This document shows, piece after piece, positions 38,178 through 47,007 of a DNA stretch of 64,000 nt (position 1 is the stretch's first letter; every line of letters starts with the position of its first letter). Source of the DNA: Actinophytocola algeriensis (GTDB lineage: Bacteria > Actinomycetota > Actinomycetes > Mycobacteriales > Pseudonocardiaceae). A model generated the notes under the pieces. The model ran no database searches, was not told the origin of the DNA, and worked only from the letters and a program-made list of their open reading frames with translations. The translations under genes were made by a program, and so were the position numbers. The stretch covers positions 842,869 to 906,868 of the forward strand of contig NZ_JACHJQ010000005.1 in assembly GCF_014203735.1 (NCBI RefSeq), written 5' to 3'.

Positions 38178-41108
38178 TCAGCCCGCCGTTGTGGAGATCC
38201 TGTTGAGGTCGGCCGCCACCCGCTCCGACAGCAGGCCCGCGCCCTGTGCCGCGGCCAGGCCGGCGGCCGTGCGCAGGTCGGCGGGGTCACGGGTGGCGAC
38301 GCCGCGAACCCGGTGCAGTTCGGCGGCCAGCACCCGTTCGCCCGTCGTGCCGGACCGGGTCAGCGCCTCGTCCGCCAGCCGGGCGGCGGTCGCGGTGTCG
38401 CCCGCGGCGAGGTACGCGTCGGCCATGGCGGCCGCGGTGATCGTGCGGGTCGAGCGCAGGCCCAGCCGGTACACCCCGGCACCGGCGGCCCGCATCGCCG
38501 CCAGCCTGCCCGGGTCGCCGCCGCGGGCCGCCGCCCACTCGGTGAAGAACTCACCGGTGTGCACGAAGTGCGGCATGTTCTCCTCGACGCCCACCGCGTG
38601 GCAGCGCAGCCCCGCCACGCGGCCCGCGTCGGCGTCCTGTTCCTGGAGCGCGACCCAGCCCGCGAACAGCGCGGCGTTGGCGCGGCCGTGCGGGTCCATG
38701 GCCGCGCGGGCCTCGGCCAGGTCGGCCTCGGCCCCGGCGTGGTCGCCGCGCAGCGAACGGGTGAGGGCGCGGAAGTGGTGCACGGTCAACGTCGGTGTGC
38801 GGGCAGGAGGGACCGGCCCGGCAGCGGCGAGCAGGGCCAGCGCCCGGTCGAGGAAGGACTCGGCGGTCGCGAGCCGCCCGGTGAAGTAGGCGACGACGCC
38901 ACGCAGGTAGTGGCCGCCGACCGCGACCAGGCCGGTTCTGTCGTGGTCACGGCTGTCGGTCGCCGCGCACAGCCTGGCGGCCAGGTCGTCGGCCACCGCG
39001 AAGTCGGCGTGGTTGCACGCGATCTCGCCCAGCGCCCACAGCGCGGGCCGCTGGTCGACGTCGGAGCCTGCCTGGGGGAGCAGGGCCCTGGCGCGCGTGG
39101 CCGCGGCGACGACGGCGTCGCTGCCGATGCCCGCGGTGACCTGCAGCAGCGACATCCGCAGCAGCTGGACCTCCAGCTCGCCCTTCGCGTCGGCGAGGTG
39201 CGCGAGGCGGTCCGCGGCGCGGTCCAGGTGCGCGACGGCGTCCTCGTAGGCGAGGCGGCGGGTGGCGTCGTCGGCCGCGCGCAGCGTCCAGCGCAGGTGC
39301 TCCTCGTCGTGGCCCGCGCGGTCGTGGTGGTGCGCGCGTTCGGCCGGGGTGAGGCCGGGCCAGCGGGCGAGCCGTGCGTGCAGTGCGGCGCGTTCGGCCG
39401 GGGCCAGCGCCGCGTAGACGACCTCCGCGAACAGCGGGTGCCGGAACCGGACCGTGCCCTGGCGCGCCTCGGTGACCAGGTGCGCGGCGAGTGCGTCGGC
39501 CAGGCCGCCTGGGTCGTCGAAGAGGGCGGGCGCCAGGTCCCGGTCCGCGACGGCCAGCAGGTCGAGGCACGCGCGGGCCGGGCCGGGCAGCGTGTCCAGG
39601 TGAGCGCGGACCGCGTCACGCACGCTGGGCGGCAGCGCGGCGCCGGTGCGGTCGGCCGCGAGGACCTCGGTGATGAAGAACGGGTTGCCGCCGGTGCGCG
39701 CGACCAGCCTGCCGACCAGTCCGGGCGGCGGTGGCGCAACCGTGGCGGTCCGGACCAGGGCGGTCACGGCGCCTGCGTCGAGCCCGGCGGGGCGCAGCTG
39801 GGTGCCACCCGGGGTGCGGACCAGGTCGGCGACGGCGGCGACCACGGCAGGCAGGTGGTCGTAGGGGCGGGACGTGACGACGACGAGGACGCGGGCGGTC
39901 GCGAGCGTGGGTGCGAGGTAGCGCAGGAGGAGCAGGGAGTCCGGGTCGGCGGCGTGGAGGTCGTCGAGCACGAGGACCAGTCCCGCACGCGCCGCGGCCG
40001 CCGTCACCAGCGCCGCCACGGCGTCGTAGGTGCGGAACCGCGCGGCCGGGTCCGCGGTCTCGGCGGGCCGGCCCTCGGTGAACACGGCCAGCGCCGCCGA
40101 CTGGTCCGATGTGGACAGTTCGCGGACGACCTGGGTCCACAGCCAGAACGGCGGGGTGCGGCCGAGATCGGGGCAGCGGGTCCACACCACCGGCACGCCC
40201 CGCGCCCGCGCCTGGTCCCGGACTGCCGAGGCGAGGCTGGTCTTGCCGATGCCCGCCTCGCCGACGATGGTCACGACCCGCCCGCGGCCGGCGTTGGCGT
40301 CGTCCAGGAGGGCGGTCAGCCGGGCCAGCTCGGCCTCACGGCCGAAGAGCCCCGGCTCGACGAGGGGGACGGTGTGGGTGAGGACCTGCCGGTGCAGGGC
40401 GCGGAGCTCCGGGCCGGGTTCGACCCCGAACTCGGTGGCGAGCAGCCGCTGCCCGTCGGTGTACGCCGCCAGCGCGGCGGTCTGGCGGCCCGCGCGGTAG
40501 AGGGCGAGCATCAGGGTGGCCCGCGCCGCCTCACGCTGGGGGTGGGACGCGACGTGGTGGTGCAGCTCGGGCAGCACGCTCTCGTGCCGCCCGGCGGCGA
40601 CCGCGGCGGCGTGGCGCCCGTCGACGGCGGCGAGCCGGGCCTCGGTGAGGCGGGTGAGGTCGGGCCGCAGCACGGTGAGCCCGGCGGCGCTGGCCAGCGG
40701 GTCGCCGTGCCACAGCGCGAGCGCCTCGGTGTACCGGCGCTCGGCCGTCACCGGGTCGGCGGTGGCCGCGGCCTCGGTCAGCCGGTCGAAGCGGACCGCG
40801 TCGATGGCGTCCGGCTCGACGTGGAGCTCGTAGCCGCCGGGATGGGCGCGGAGGAGGTCGCTGTCGGCCCGCCTGCCCCGGCCGGGTTCGAGAGCGCGGC
40901 GCAGCCCGGTGACGTAGGTGCGGAGCGTGACGTGCGCACCGGCGGGTGGGCGGCCGTCCCACAGCGCGTCGGCCAGCCAGTCGGTGGTGAGCACCTGGCC
41001 GGGCCTGGTCAGGAACACCGTCAGGAGCGCACGCTGCTTGGGCCCACCCACGTCGACCGGCGCACCGTCGCGCAGCACGCGCACGGGCCCCAGGATTGCG
41101 AACCGCAC
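38178..41108 (-). CDS. SARP-NTPase-helical-repeat regulator
   Basis: 976 residues from a GTG. Residues 1-95 form the OmpR-type DNA-binding domain (RFAILGPVRVLRDG, LRTYVTGLRRALE) and about 100-245 the BTAD domain. An AAA domain has Walker A VGEAGIGKTS and Walker B LVLVLDDLHAAD. The rest is helical repeat. Large SARP proteins of this type activate antibiotic clusters. It is the first gene of an operon with the FAD hydroxylase, which suggests it controls that operon or a cluster containing it. It is divergent from a STAS gene across 116 bp. Confidence 0.92.
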   Translation of the reverse strand: MRFAILGPVRVLRDGAPVDVGGPKQRALLTVFLTRPGQVLTTDWLADALWDGRPPAGAHVTLRTYVTGLRRALEPGRGRRADSDLLRAHPGGYELHVEPDAIDAVRFDRLTEAAATADPVTAERRYTEALALWHGDPLASAAGLTVLRPDLTRLTEARLAAVDGRHAAAVAAGRHESVLPELHHHVASHPQREAARATLMLALYRAGRQTAALAAYTDGQRLLATEFGVEPGPELRALHRQVLTHTVPLVEPGLFGREAELARLTALLDDANAGRGRVVTIVGEAGIGKTSLASAVRDQARARGVPVVWTRCPDLGRTPPFWLWTQVVRELSTSDQSAALAVFTEGRPAETADPAARFRTYDAVAALVTAAAARAGLVLVLDDLHAADPDSLLLLRYLAPTLATARVLVVVTSRPYDHLPAVVAAVADLVRTPGGTQLRPAGLDAGAVTALVRTATVAPPPPGLVGRLVARTGGNPFFITEVLAADRTGAALPPSVRDAVRAHLDTLPGPARACLDLLAVADRDLAPALFDDPGGLADALAAHLVTEARQGTVRFRHPLFAEVVYAALAPAERAALHARLARWPGLTPAERAHHHDRAGHDEEHLRWTLRAADDATRRLAYEDAVAHLDRAADRLAHLADAKGELEVQLLRMSLLQVTAGIGSDAVVAAATRARALLPQAGSDVDQRPALWALGEIACNHADFAVADDLAARLCAATDSRDHDRTGLVAVGGHYLRGVVAYFTGRLATAESFLDRALALLAAAGPVPPARTPTLTVHHFRALTRSLRGDHAGAEADLAEARAAMDPHGRANAALFAGWVALQEQDADAGRVAGLRCHAVGVEENMPHFVHTGEFFTEWAAARGGDPGRLAAMRAAGAGVYRLGLRSTRTITAAAMADAYLAAGDTATAARLADEALTRSGTTGERVLAAELHRVRGVATRDPADLRTAAGLAAAQGAGLLSERVAADLNRISTTAG

Positions 41109-41224
41109 CCATGGAGAGTCGGCACTCCGGCGGATCCGTTACGCGCCACGCCGCGGAGCGTGATCTTCGCCAATCGCGACCCTTCACCGAGGTGCTTGCG
41201 ACCGGTCTCTGGGAAGGTGAATCC

Positions 41225-41617
41225 ATGTGGGACGACACGTACTTGCCGAAGGGGCAAGGGTTCGACATCGAAGTTCGCCGCAGTGACGACGGCACCCTCG
41301 TGGTGGTGACGGTGTCGGGTGCGCTCGACCTCTCTGCCACGCCGGCACTGGGCACGACGCTCGGCGCGGAGGTCGACCGCGAGCCGGTCACGCTGGTCGT
41401 CGACCTGACCGCGGTGACCATCCTGTCCTCCCCGGGGATCGCGGTGTTGCTCAGGACGCACCGCGGGATCGGGAAGACGCGGTTGTGCTTGCTCGTGGAC
41501 ACCGATCACGTTCAGCGCCCGCTGGAGCTGCTGGGCGTCACCGAGGCGATCCCCGTCTTCCGGCGGCTCGAGGAGGCCGTGGCGGGTCACGGCGGCGGCC
41601 GCGACTCGACGGCGTGA
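41225..41617 (+). CDS. STAS-domain anti-sigma factor antagonist
   Basis: 130 residues from ATG 41225 with gggaaggtg upstream. Features are LVVVTVSGALDLSATPAL, then TLVVDLTAVTILSSPGIAVLL with Ser at the phospho-acceptor position (SSPG). This is the RsbV/SpoIIAA fold, which counters an anti-sigma kinase. Residue pattern differs from the next gene's, so it is an older paralogue rather than a recent copy. It leads a run of regulatory genes on the plus strand to 44.8 kb. Confidence 0.87.
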   Translation: MWDDTYLPKGQGFDIEVRRSDDGTLVVVTVSGALDLSATPALGTTLGAEVDREPVTLVVDLTAVTILSSPGIAVLLRTHRGIGKTRLCLLVDTDHVQRPLELLGVTEAIPVFRRLEEAVAGHGGGRDSTA

Positions 41618-41749
41618 CGGCCACCGCTGAACAGCAGCCTGGCGCGATCGTGGAAGGACGGTTACGCTGGGCCTCCTGAACGGGTTGAAACCCCAGCCTG
41701 ACGCCGCAGCGATTTCTCGAGGTCGCACACCGTAGGCCGGAGGACCCAG

Positions 41750-42130
41750 TTGTCACAGCCCAACCCCGTCGATGACGCCCTGTTGTGGGTCGATCGCATC
41801 GTGGACAACCACGCGGTCGTCGTACGCGCCGTGGGTGAAGTCGATCTCACCACCGCGCCCTTGCTGAGCGCACAGCTCGAGCTGGCCGAAGCCGTCGTGG
41901 TGCCGCCCGCACCGGTGATCCTCGACCTCACGCGGGTCACCTTCTTCGAGTCGGCGGGCGTGAACGTCCTGCTCGACCACCACGGCCGGTGTACCGAACT
42001 GGGTACCCGGCTCCAGGTGGTGGGCAGCCGGTCCGTCACCCGGGTGCTCGCCCTCGTGGGCGTCGACAAGGTGATCCAGGTCGTGTCATCGCAGCCAGGA
42101 CCGCCATCGGAGTCGCCCTCCCTCGCCTGA
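41750..42130 (+). CDS. STAS-domain anti-sigma factor antagonist
   Basis: 126 residues from a TTG with a ggagga-type RBS (ccggaggaccc) at a good spacing. VVVRAVGEVDLTTAPLLSAQ, then VILDLTRVTFFESAGVNVLL with Ser in ESAG at the acceptor site. The EVDLTTAP block matches that of the 26-kb STAS protein, suggesting they are closer to each other than to the protein at 41.2 kb. It lies between another STAS gene and a Ser/Thr kinase gene and may be part of one partner-switching network. Confidence 0.87.
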   Translation: MSQPNPVDDALLWVDRIVDNHAVVVRAVGEVDLTTAPLLSAQLELAEAVVVPPAPVILDLTRVTFFESAGVNVLLDHHGRCTELGTRLQVVGSRSVTRVLALVGVDKVIQVVSSQPGPPSESPSLA

Positions 42131-42198
42131 TCGTCATGTTTAGCTCCGCCCGGAAAATGCAATCCCTGTGACGGGAGGCACCTGGCGAGAGCGAGGGC

Positions 42199-43440
42199 GT
42201 GATGACCGACGAGGGCCATCTGGTGGCCGGGCGTTACAGACTGGTCCGCCGGATCGGCACGGGCGGGATGGCCGTCGTCTGGCAGGGCCACGACGAACGG
42301 CTGAACCGGCCGGTGGCGGTCAAGAAGCTGCTGCCGCACCGCGGCCGTCCGCAGCCCATGAAGGCGGTGGCCCGCTGCCTGCGTGAGGGTCGCATCGCCG
42401 CCCGGCTGCACCACCCGAACGCGACGACCGTGTTCGACGTGGTCGACGAGGACGGCGTGCCCTGCCTCGTCATGGAGTACCTGCCGTCCCGCAGCCTGGC
42501 GACGGCCATCGCCGAGACGGGCACCCTCCCGCCGGGCGAGGTCGCCGCCATCGGCGTCCAGATCGCGGCGGCACTGGCCGCGGCGCACGCCGCGGGCATC
42601 GTGCACCGCGACATCACGCCTGCCAACATCCTCCTCGGTGAGGACGGTTCGGTGAAGCTCACCGACTTCGGCATCTCCCGGTCGGCCGACGACGCAGCGG
42701 CGACCAGGACAGGCGTGATCGGCACCCCCGCGTACCTGGCGCCCGAGGTGGCTCTCGGCGCTGAGCCCACGCCTGCCTCGGACGTCTTCTCACTGGGCTC
42801 GACCCTGTACACCGCGCTCGAGGGGGAACCACCGTTCGGCAAACCACCGAACACCCTCGCCCTGCTGCACGCGGTGGCAGGCGGCGAGATCAACCCGCCC
42901 CGGCGGTCCGGCCCGCTGACCGGGGTGCTGACCGCGCTGCTCACGGCCGACCCGCACACTCGCCCCACCGCGCAGGAGGCGCTGGATCTGCTCGCCGCCG
43001 CCGGGTTCGGCGCGGTCGCGGAACCTGTGCCGCCGCCGGTCACGTCCACCGGACGCCGGCCCGTGGCGGCGGTCGGTGCCCTGGTCGTCGCGCTGGCGGC
43101 GGCGGGCATCTGGCTGACGGGCGATCGCACCAGCGTGATCCCGGTCGAGGAGCGGGCCCCGGTGACGGGGACCGAACACAACCCGACCACCCAGCCACCG
43201 GCGAACGCGCCTGCTGGTGAACCCGTCCGACTGGACGAGACGCCGACCAGGACGAGGCCGGCCCCGAAGGCGCCGCCACCCCCGGCCGTCGATGTGCCCG
43301 TGACGACGACCCAGCCGGCGACCACCACCGAGAACACGCCCGCCCCGTCGGAGCCCGTCCCGACCACCACTCCGCCGACCAGCAGTGAAGAGACGACCAC
43401 CGCCCCCGGCTCCGTGGAACCCACCGAACCACCGGAGTGA
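42199..43440 (+). CDS. Membrane Ser/Thr protein kinase (PknB-like, no PASTA)
   Basis: 413 residues from GTG 42199, or 412 from ATG 42202 (gcgaggg RBS suits both). The kinase domain (about 10-260) has GTGGMAVVW (P-loop), VAVKKL (Lys), HRDITPAN with the catalytic Asp at 138, DFG, and APE. All catalytic residues are intact. One membrane helix lies near 288-305 (PVAAVGALVVALAAAGIWL). Outside it is a Pro/Thr-rich tail to the end, with no sensor domain such as PASTA. It follows two STAS genes and precedes two ECF sigma genes, all on the plus strand, suggesting a signalling cluster. Confidence 0.93.
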   Translation: MMTDEGHLVAGRYRLVRRIGTGGMAVVWQGHDERLNRPVAVKKLLPHRGRPQPMKAVARCLREGRIAARLHHPNATTVFDVVDEDGVPCLVMEYLPSRSLATAIAETGTLPPGEVAAIGVQIAAALAAAHAAGIVHRDITPANILLGEDGSVKLTDFGISRSADDAAATRTGVIGTPAYLAPEVALGAEPTPASDVFSLGSTLYTALEGEPPFGKPPNTLALLHAVAGGEINPPRRSGPLTGVLTALLTADPHTRPTAQEALDLLAAAGFGAVAEPVPPPVTSTGRRPVAAVGALVVALAAAGIWLTGDRTSVIPVEERAPVTGTEHNPTTQPPANAPAGEPVRLDETPTRTRPAPKAPPPPAVDVPVTTTQPATTTENTPAPSEPVPTTTPPTSSEETTTAPGSVEPTEPPE

Positions 43441-43472
43441 ATTCGAAGCACGCAGTCGTGAAGAACGCATAT

Positions 43473-43500
43473 GTTCCCCGGTCGCGTCGGCCATTACTCT
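43473..43500 (+). promoter_or_regulatory. Conserved box upstream of ECF copy 1
   Basis: GTTCCC (43473-43478), then GTCGG (43486-43490) and an AT-containing ATTACTCT stretch, 35 bp before the start codon. The same order and near-identical spacing occur before ECF copy 2 (44193-44220), so it is probably a shared promoter or operator. Confidence 0.5.
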
Positions 43501-43507
43501 CCAGAAT

Positions 43508-44080
43508 GTGACGGCTCCTCATAGTGATGACGACCTGACCGAGGCAGCCTTCGCCGCAGGCGGGGGCGATCGGGCGGCGCTCGAGCGGTTCGTGCGCGGT
43601 ACGCAGCGTGACCTGTGGCGGATGGTCGCCCATTTCGCCGGTCCTGGTCTGGCCGACGACCTGACACAGGAGACGTATCTGCGGGCACTGCCCAGCCTGC
43701 CTTCCTTCGCGGGCCGCTCATCGGCGCGGACGTGGTTGATGTCGATCGCCCGCCGGGTGGTCGTGGACCACATCAGAGCCGCCAGGGTGCGGCCACGCGC
43801 GGATGGTGCCGCCGACCTGGACTGGATCTCCGACCGGAAGCAGTTCGCCACCCAGTCCGGGATGGCGGGTTTCGAGGAGGTCGTGGAGGTCGGTCTCCTT
43901 CTCGAGGGTCTCCTTCCGGAGCGTCGTGAGGCGCTCCTCCTGACCCAGGTGATCGGCATGTCCTATGGGGAAGCCGCCGAGGTCGTCGGTGTCCGGGTCG
44001 GCACCATCCGGTCGCGTGTCGCACGGGCCAGGGACGATCTCCTGCACGCCGACCGGAACGTCGCGCTGCGCACAGGCTGA
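43508..44080 (+). CDS. ECF sigma factor (SigC-like), copy 1
   Basis: 190 residues from GTG 43508, aligned to the matching GTG in its downstream paralogue. Region 2 has DDLTQETYLRALPSL and FAGRSSARTWLMSIARRVVVDHIR; region 4 has LLPERREALLLTQVIGMSYGEAAEVVGVRVGTIRSRVARAR. No anti-sigma gene is next to it. The gene and the following one share length and most motifs, so they arose by tandem duplication. A conserved box lies upstream of both (see 43473). Likely self-regulated and controlling a small stress regulon. Confidence 0.9.
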   Translation: MTAPHSDDDLTEAAFAAGGGDRAALERFVRGTQRDLWRMVAHFAGPGLADDLTQETYLRALPSLPSFAGRSSARTWLMSIARRVVVDHIRAARVRPRADGAADLDWISDRKQFATQSGMAGFEEVVEVGLLLEGLLPERREALLLTQVIGMSYGEAAEVVGVRVGTIRSRVARARDDLLHADRNVALRTG

Positions 44081-44192
44081 GCGGTGCCTGCGCGGCGAGT
44101 CGCACCCCGCCGTCGTCGGCAGCTGGTTCCCTGGTCAGGCGGCACGGTGGCGGCCGGTCCGCACGCCGATGGCCGGGCCACATGGGCCTGTG

Positions 44193-44220
44193 GTTCCCGG
44201 CGGTGTGTCGGATACGCTCC
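44193..44220 (+). promoter_or_regulatory. Conserved box upstream of ECF copy 2
   Basis: GTTCCC (44193-44198), GTCGG (44207-44211) and ATACGCT, 34 bp before GTG 44227. It mirrors the element of ECF copy 1, which supports autoregulation or a shared regulator. Confidence 0.5.
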
Positions 44221-44226
44221 GGGCCT

Positions 44227-44799
44227 GTGGGGACTCCTCGGGACGTCGACGAGCTGACCGAGTCGGCGATCGCCGCGGGCAAGGGCGATCGCGGCGCGCT
44301 GGAGCGGTTCGTGCGGGCGTCGCAGCGGGACGTGTGGCGGCTCGTCGCGCATCTCGCTGGTGTCGGTCTCGCGGACGACCTCACGCAGGAGACCTACCTG
44401 CGGGCGCTGCCCAGTCTGTCGTCGTTCGCGGGCCGGTCGTCCGCGCGGACGTGGTTGATGTCGATCGCGCGGCGGGTCGTGGTGGACCACATCAGGACCG
44501 TGACGTCTCGGCCGAGGACCACCGGCGCCGTGGACTGGACCCAGGTCGCCGACCGGGGGCAGGCCGCCGCTCACGACAACGTGGCGGGTTTCGAGGACAT
44601 CGTCGAGCTCGACCTCCTCCTCGACGGACTCCTGCCGGAGCGCAGGGAAGCACTCGTCCTGACCCAGGTGCTGGGCCTGTCCTACGGCGAGGCGGCCGAC
44701 ATCTGCGGCGTGCCGGTCGGCACCATCCGGTCCCGCGTGTCACGCGGCAGGCAGGACCTCCTCGACGCGGAGGGGTCCCGGCAGCACGGCACGGCCTGA
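44227..44799 (+). CDS. ECF sigma factor (SigC-like), copy 2
   Basis: 190 residues from GTG 44227. Region 2 (DDLTQETYLRALPSLSSFAG, RTWLMSIARRVVVDHIR) is nearly identical to copy 1, and region 4 reads LLPERREALVLTQVLGLSYGEAADICGVPVGTIRSRVSRGR. Differences gather in the linker and the recognition helix region (AAEVVGVRV versus AADICGVPV), so promoter choice may have diverged. No anti-sigma gene is adjacent. The intergenic stretch of 146 bp carries its own upstream box. Confidence 0.9.
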   Translation: MGTPRDVDELTESAIAAGKGDRGALERFVRASQRDVWRLVAHLAGVGLADDLTQETYLRALPSLSSFAGRSSARTWLMSIARRVVVDHIRTVTSRPRTTGAVDWTQVADRGQAAAHDNVAGFEDIVELDLLLDGLLPERREALVLTQVLGLSYGEAADICGVPVGTIRSRVSRGRQDLLDAEGSRQHGTA

Positions 44800-44904
44800 C
44801 GCGGCGAACGCCGAGCCGGGGCAGGTGCACGCGACTCCCGGACAGCCGCCCGGCATGCGGCACGTGGATCTGCCGGGAGCCGTCCTGTCGAGCAGACTGG
44901 ACCG

Positions 44905-45255
44905 ATGTCGAACTACTCGGTGAACCAGGCCGGCGTGGCGTACGCACGCCGGTTGATCGACACACGGCAGTACGTGGTGCGGAGCCAGTGGCGGGACGTC
45001 CAACCCAGTGCCACAGCGGAGAACGACTACCTCGACGGCCACTCGTGGGACGAGTACGGCGCGTGGCACCTCGCGGTGACCGACGGTGCCACCGAGGAGA
45101 CGAAGGCCCGCTACGCCTTCGTCTTCGGCGACTTCCGCCGCCTGCACCGGATGGGCATCATCGCGTGTCACTACCGCGCCGCCGAGTGGGGGCACAAGGA
45201 GGTCGAACTGGCGGCTCACGAGCTGCTGCAGTACCTCGACAACGCCCGGGGCTGA
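44905..45255 (+). CDS. Conserved actinobacterial small protein, unknown function
   Basis: 116 residues from ATG 44905. I recall near-identical short proteins in many Streptomyces-type genomes; typical blocks are RRLIDTRQYVV, HSWDEYGAWHL, TEETKARYAFVFGDFRRLHR and CHYRAAEWGHKEVE. No catalytic motif, signal peptide or membrane segment is visible. It is acidic-to-neutral, helical and likely cytoplasmic. It lies 105 bp after the second ECF gene and is convergent with the 2'-5' RNA ligase family gene. Function unknown. Confidence 0.85.
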   Translation: MSNYSVNQAGVAYARRLIDTRQYVVRSQWRDVQPSATAENDYLDGHSWDEYGAWHLAVTDGATEETKARYAFVFGDFRRLHRMGIIACHYRAAEWGHKEVELAAHELLQYLDNARG

Positions 45256-45291
45256 CCACCGTGTGCCGAGCGGCCACCGCGCCGCCGTCGC

Positions 45292-45849
45292 TCAGCCCGC
45301 ACCCCGTGACCCTGCCACGACGGACCGGCGGAACGGCACGGTCCGGATCGCTGCCCACCGACCGCCCTCGTAGTGCCACAACGCGATGCCGGTCGCGGTG
45401 CCCGTCCACCGGCACGGTGCGGCGGCGCGGAGCTCGGCCAGTGTCCGGCGGGCGAGCTGGGCATCGACCTTGTTCTGCACGGTGACGTGCGGCCGGAACG
45501 GCTGACTGTCCTGCCGGGAAAGCCAGGCGCCCCAGCGGGTCGCGAGGTCGGCACGCACGGCCCGCAACCCGGCCGAGACCACCCGCAGCGCCACGCCGGA
45601 GCCGAGCGAGTACGGCTCGTCCTCCGTGACCGGGAACGGTCCGGTCTCCTCCGCCAGCGCCGTCACGTCGGCGAGCGCGCCGTCGCCGCGCTCGCCGGGA
45701 ATGGCGTGGAACAGGGTGACGTGCGCGCCGACCAGCAGCCGGTGCGACGGGAAGTGGCGGCGGCGCAACGCATCCCACCGCTGCTGGGTGTCGTCGTCCA
45801 CGGCCAGGGTCACGACCACCGGCCGGACCGCGATCGCGCTGCTGTCCAC
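45292..45849 (-). CDS. 2'-5' RNA ligase family (2H phosphoesterase) protein
   Basis: 185 residues. Both His-x-Thr motifs of the 2H superfamily are present: HVTLF near residue 43 and HVTVQ near residue 121, at the usual spacing. These proteins open or join 2'-5' linked or cyclic phosphates in RNA or nucleotides; the physiological substrate in bacteria is mostly unknown. The C-terminal half ends with IALWHYEGGRW, also typical. No tRNA or RNA-repair gene is adjacent. Confidence 0.88.
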   Translation of the reverse strand: MDSSAIAVRPVVVTLAVDDDTQQRWDALRRRHFPSHRLLVGAHVTLFHAIPGERGDGALADVTALAEETGPFPVTEDEPYSLGSGVALRVVSAGLRAVRADLATRWGAWLSRQDSQPFRPHVTVQNKVDAQLARRTLAELRAAAPCRWTGTATGIALWHYEGGRWAAIRTVPFRRSVVAGSRGAG

Positions 45850-45975
45850 GTACCGACCCTGCCCGACGGGTCGTCGCGGCGCGCGGTGAACCGGTCGGCG
45901 CCAGCCGGTCGTGGGACGCCGAGGAGTCCTGGCCGGCGCAGGGTTTCCGGCCAGGACTCCGTCACGGGGTGGCGC

Positions 45976-46845
45976 TCAGGAGTGGGGGCAGGTGTCCCGG
46001 TACTCCTGGATCAGGTTGCTCGGACCCGGTGCGGGGCACAGGAACTGCTCGTACCGGGTGTCGTTGTCGATGAAGCGTTTGAGCCAGGAGATGCTGTACC
46101 GGGCCACGGTCGTGTTGGCGCTCGTCGGGGCCGAGTGGCTCGCGTTGTTCAGTTCCAGGTACGCCTTGTCCTGGGCCGCGCTCATGCTGGTGTAGAACGG
46201 TTCGGAGTGGGACGACACCGGGGCCACCCGGTCGTTCTCCGCGCCGATGATCATCGTGGGCACGCCGACGGTCGACCAGGACTTGGTGCCGTGCCAGGGA
46301 GTCAGCGGGACCGCGGCCTGGATCGTCGGCCGGGTGCGGGACGCCGCGAGGCTGCCGCCACCGCCCATCGAGTGACCCATGACGCCGAGGCGGGTGCCGT
46401 CGACGCGGGTCCGCACGGAGCTCGTGTTCCGCACGTAGTCGAGCGCGGCCAGCAGCTGACCGCCCCGGCTGTCGGGCTGGTCGAGCGTCGAGAGGGTGTC
46501 GATGGTGATCACCACGAAGCCCTGGGACGCCAGGCGCGGGCCCAGCCACGCCACGCTCGACTGCGACGCCGTGAAGCCGGGTGAGATCGCCACCGCGCCG
46601 AACGTGCCCTCTGTGGTGCTCGTGGGGTAGTAGACGGTGCCGCCGCCGAAGCCCGATGCCGACGACCGGGACACGGTGACGCTGGCGACGGCGAACGGGC
46701 CGCGCGACGCCTCGATGCTCGACGTGGTCGGTGCGGGGCCACGTTCGTACGGGTTGGCGGCGACCGGTACGGCGGCCTGCGCCGGGGTGCCGGCCACGAG
46801 CAGCGCCGACGCGGACAGCGCGCAGAGGATGCTGCGGATTCGCAT
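45976..46845 (-). CDS. Secreted cutinase / PET-hydrolase-like polyester esterase
   Basis: 289 residues with a Sec signal peptide (MRIRSILCALSASALLVAG, cleavage near PAQA-AV). The mature protein follows Thermobifida cutinases and LCC almost block for block: ANPYERGPAPT, SASGFGGGTVYYP, AISPGFT, TLDQPDSRGGQL, MGHSMGGGG, IPLTPWH-like VPLTPWHGTKSW, SISWLKRFIDNDTRYEQFLC and a final DTCP. The triad is Ser159, Asp205 and His237; Cys270 and Cys286 would form the terminal disulfide. The substrate-side aromatic Trp185 of TPWH is kept. Expected to cut cutin and other polyesters outside the cell. It is divergent from a LuxR-LAL regulator across 162 bp. Confidence 0.95.
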   Translation of the reverse strand: MRIRSILCALSASALLVAGTPAQAAVPVAANPYERGPAPTTSSIEASRGPFAVASVTVSRSSASGFGGGTVYYPTSTTEGTFGAVAISPGFTASQSSVAWLGPRLASQGFVVITIDTLSTLDQPDSRGGQLLAALDYVRNTSSVRTRVDGTRLGVMGHSMGGGGSLAASRTRPTIQAAVPLTPWHGTKSWSTVGVPTMIIGAENDRVAPVSSHSEPFYTSMSAAQDKAYLELNNASHSAPTSANTTVARYSISWLKRFIDNDTRYEQFLCPAPGPSNLIQEYRDTCPHS

Positions 46846-47007
46846 GGATGCCTCGCTGGTGCAGGGGAACAGACGCCTTCGACCCTCGGGCACCCGCCGG
46901 ACCGCGCGCATCGGCGGACACACCGGTTCCCCGCCAACTGGGATCGGTAAAACTACCGTGCGGATGGCGTCTTCCCGTCGCGGTGCCCGGTGTGGAAGAA
47001 AGGTTCC

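Noticed and set aside
36684-41309. Very long plus-strand open frame opposite the SARP and hydroxylase genes
   Set aside because: Antisense shadow of high-GC genes; no domain, Arg/Gly/Val-rich, and the minus-strand genes have clear domains.
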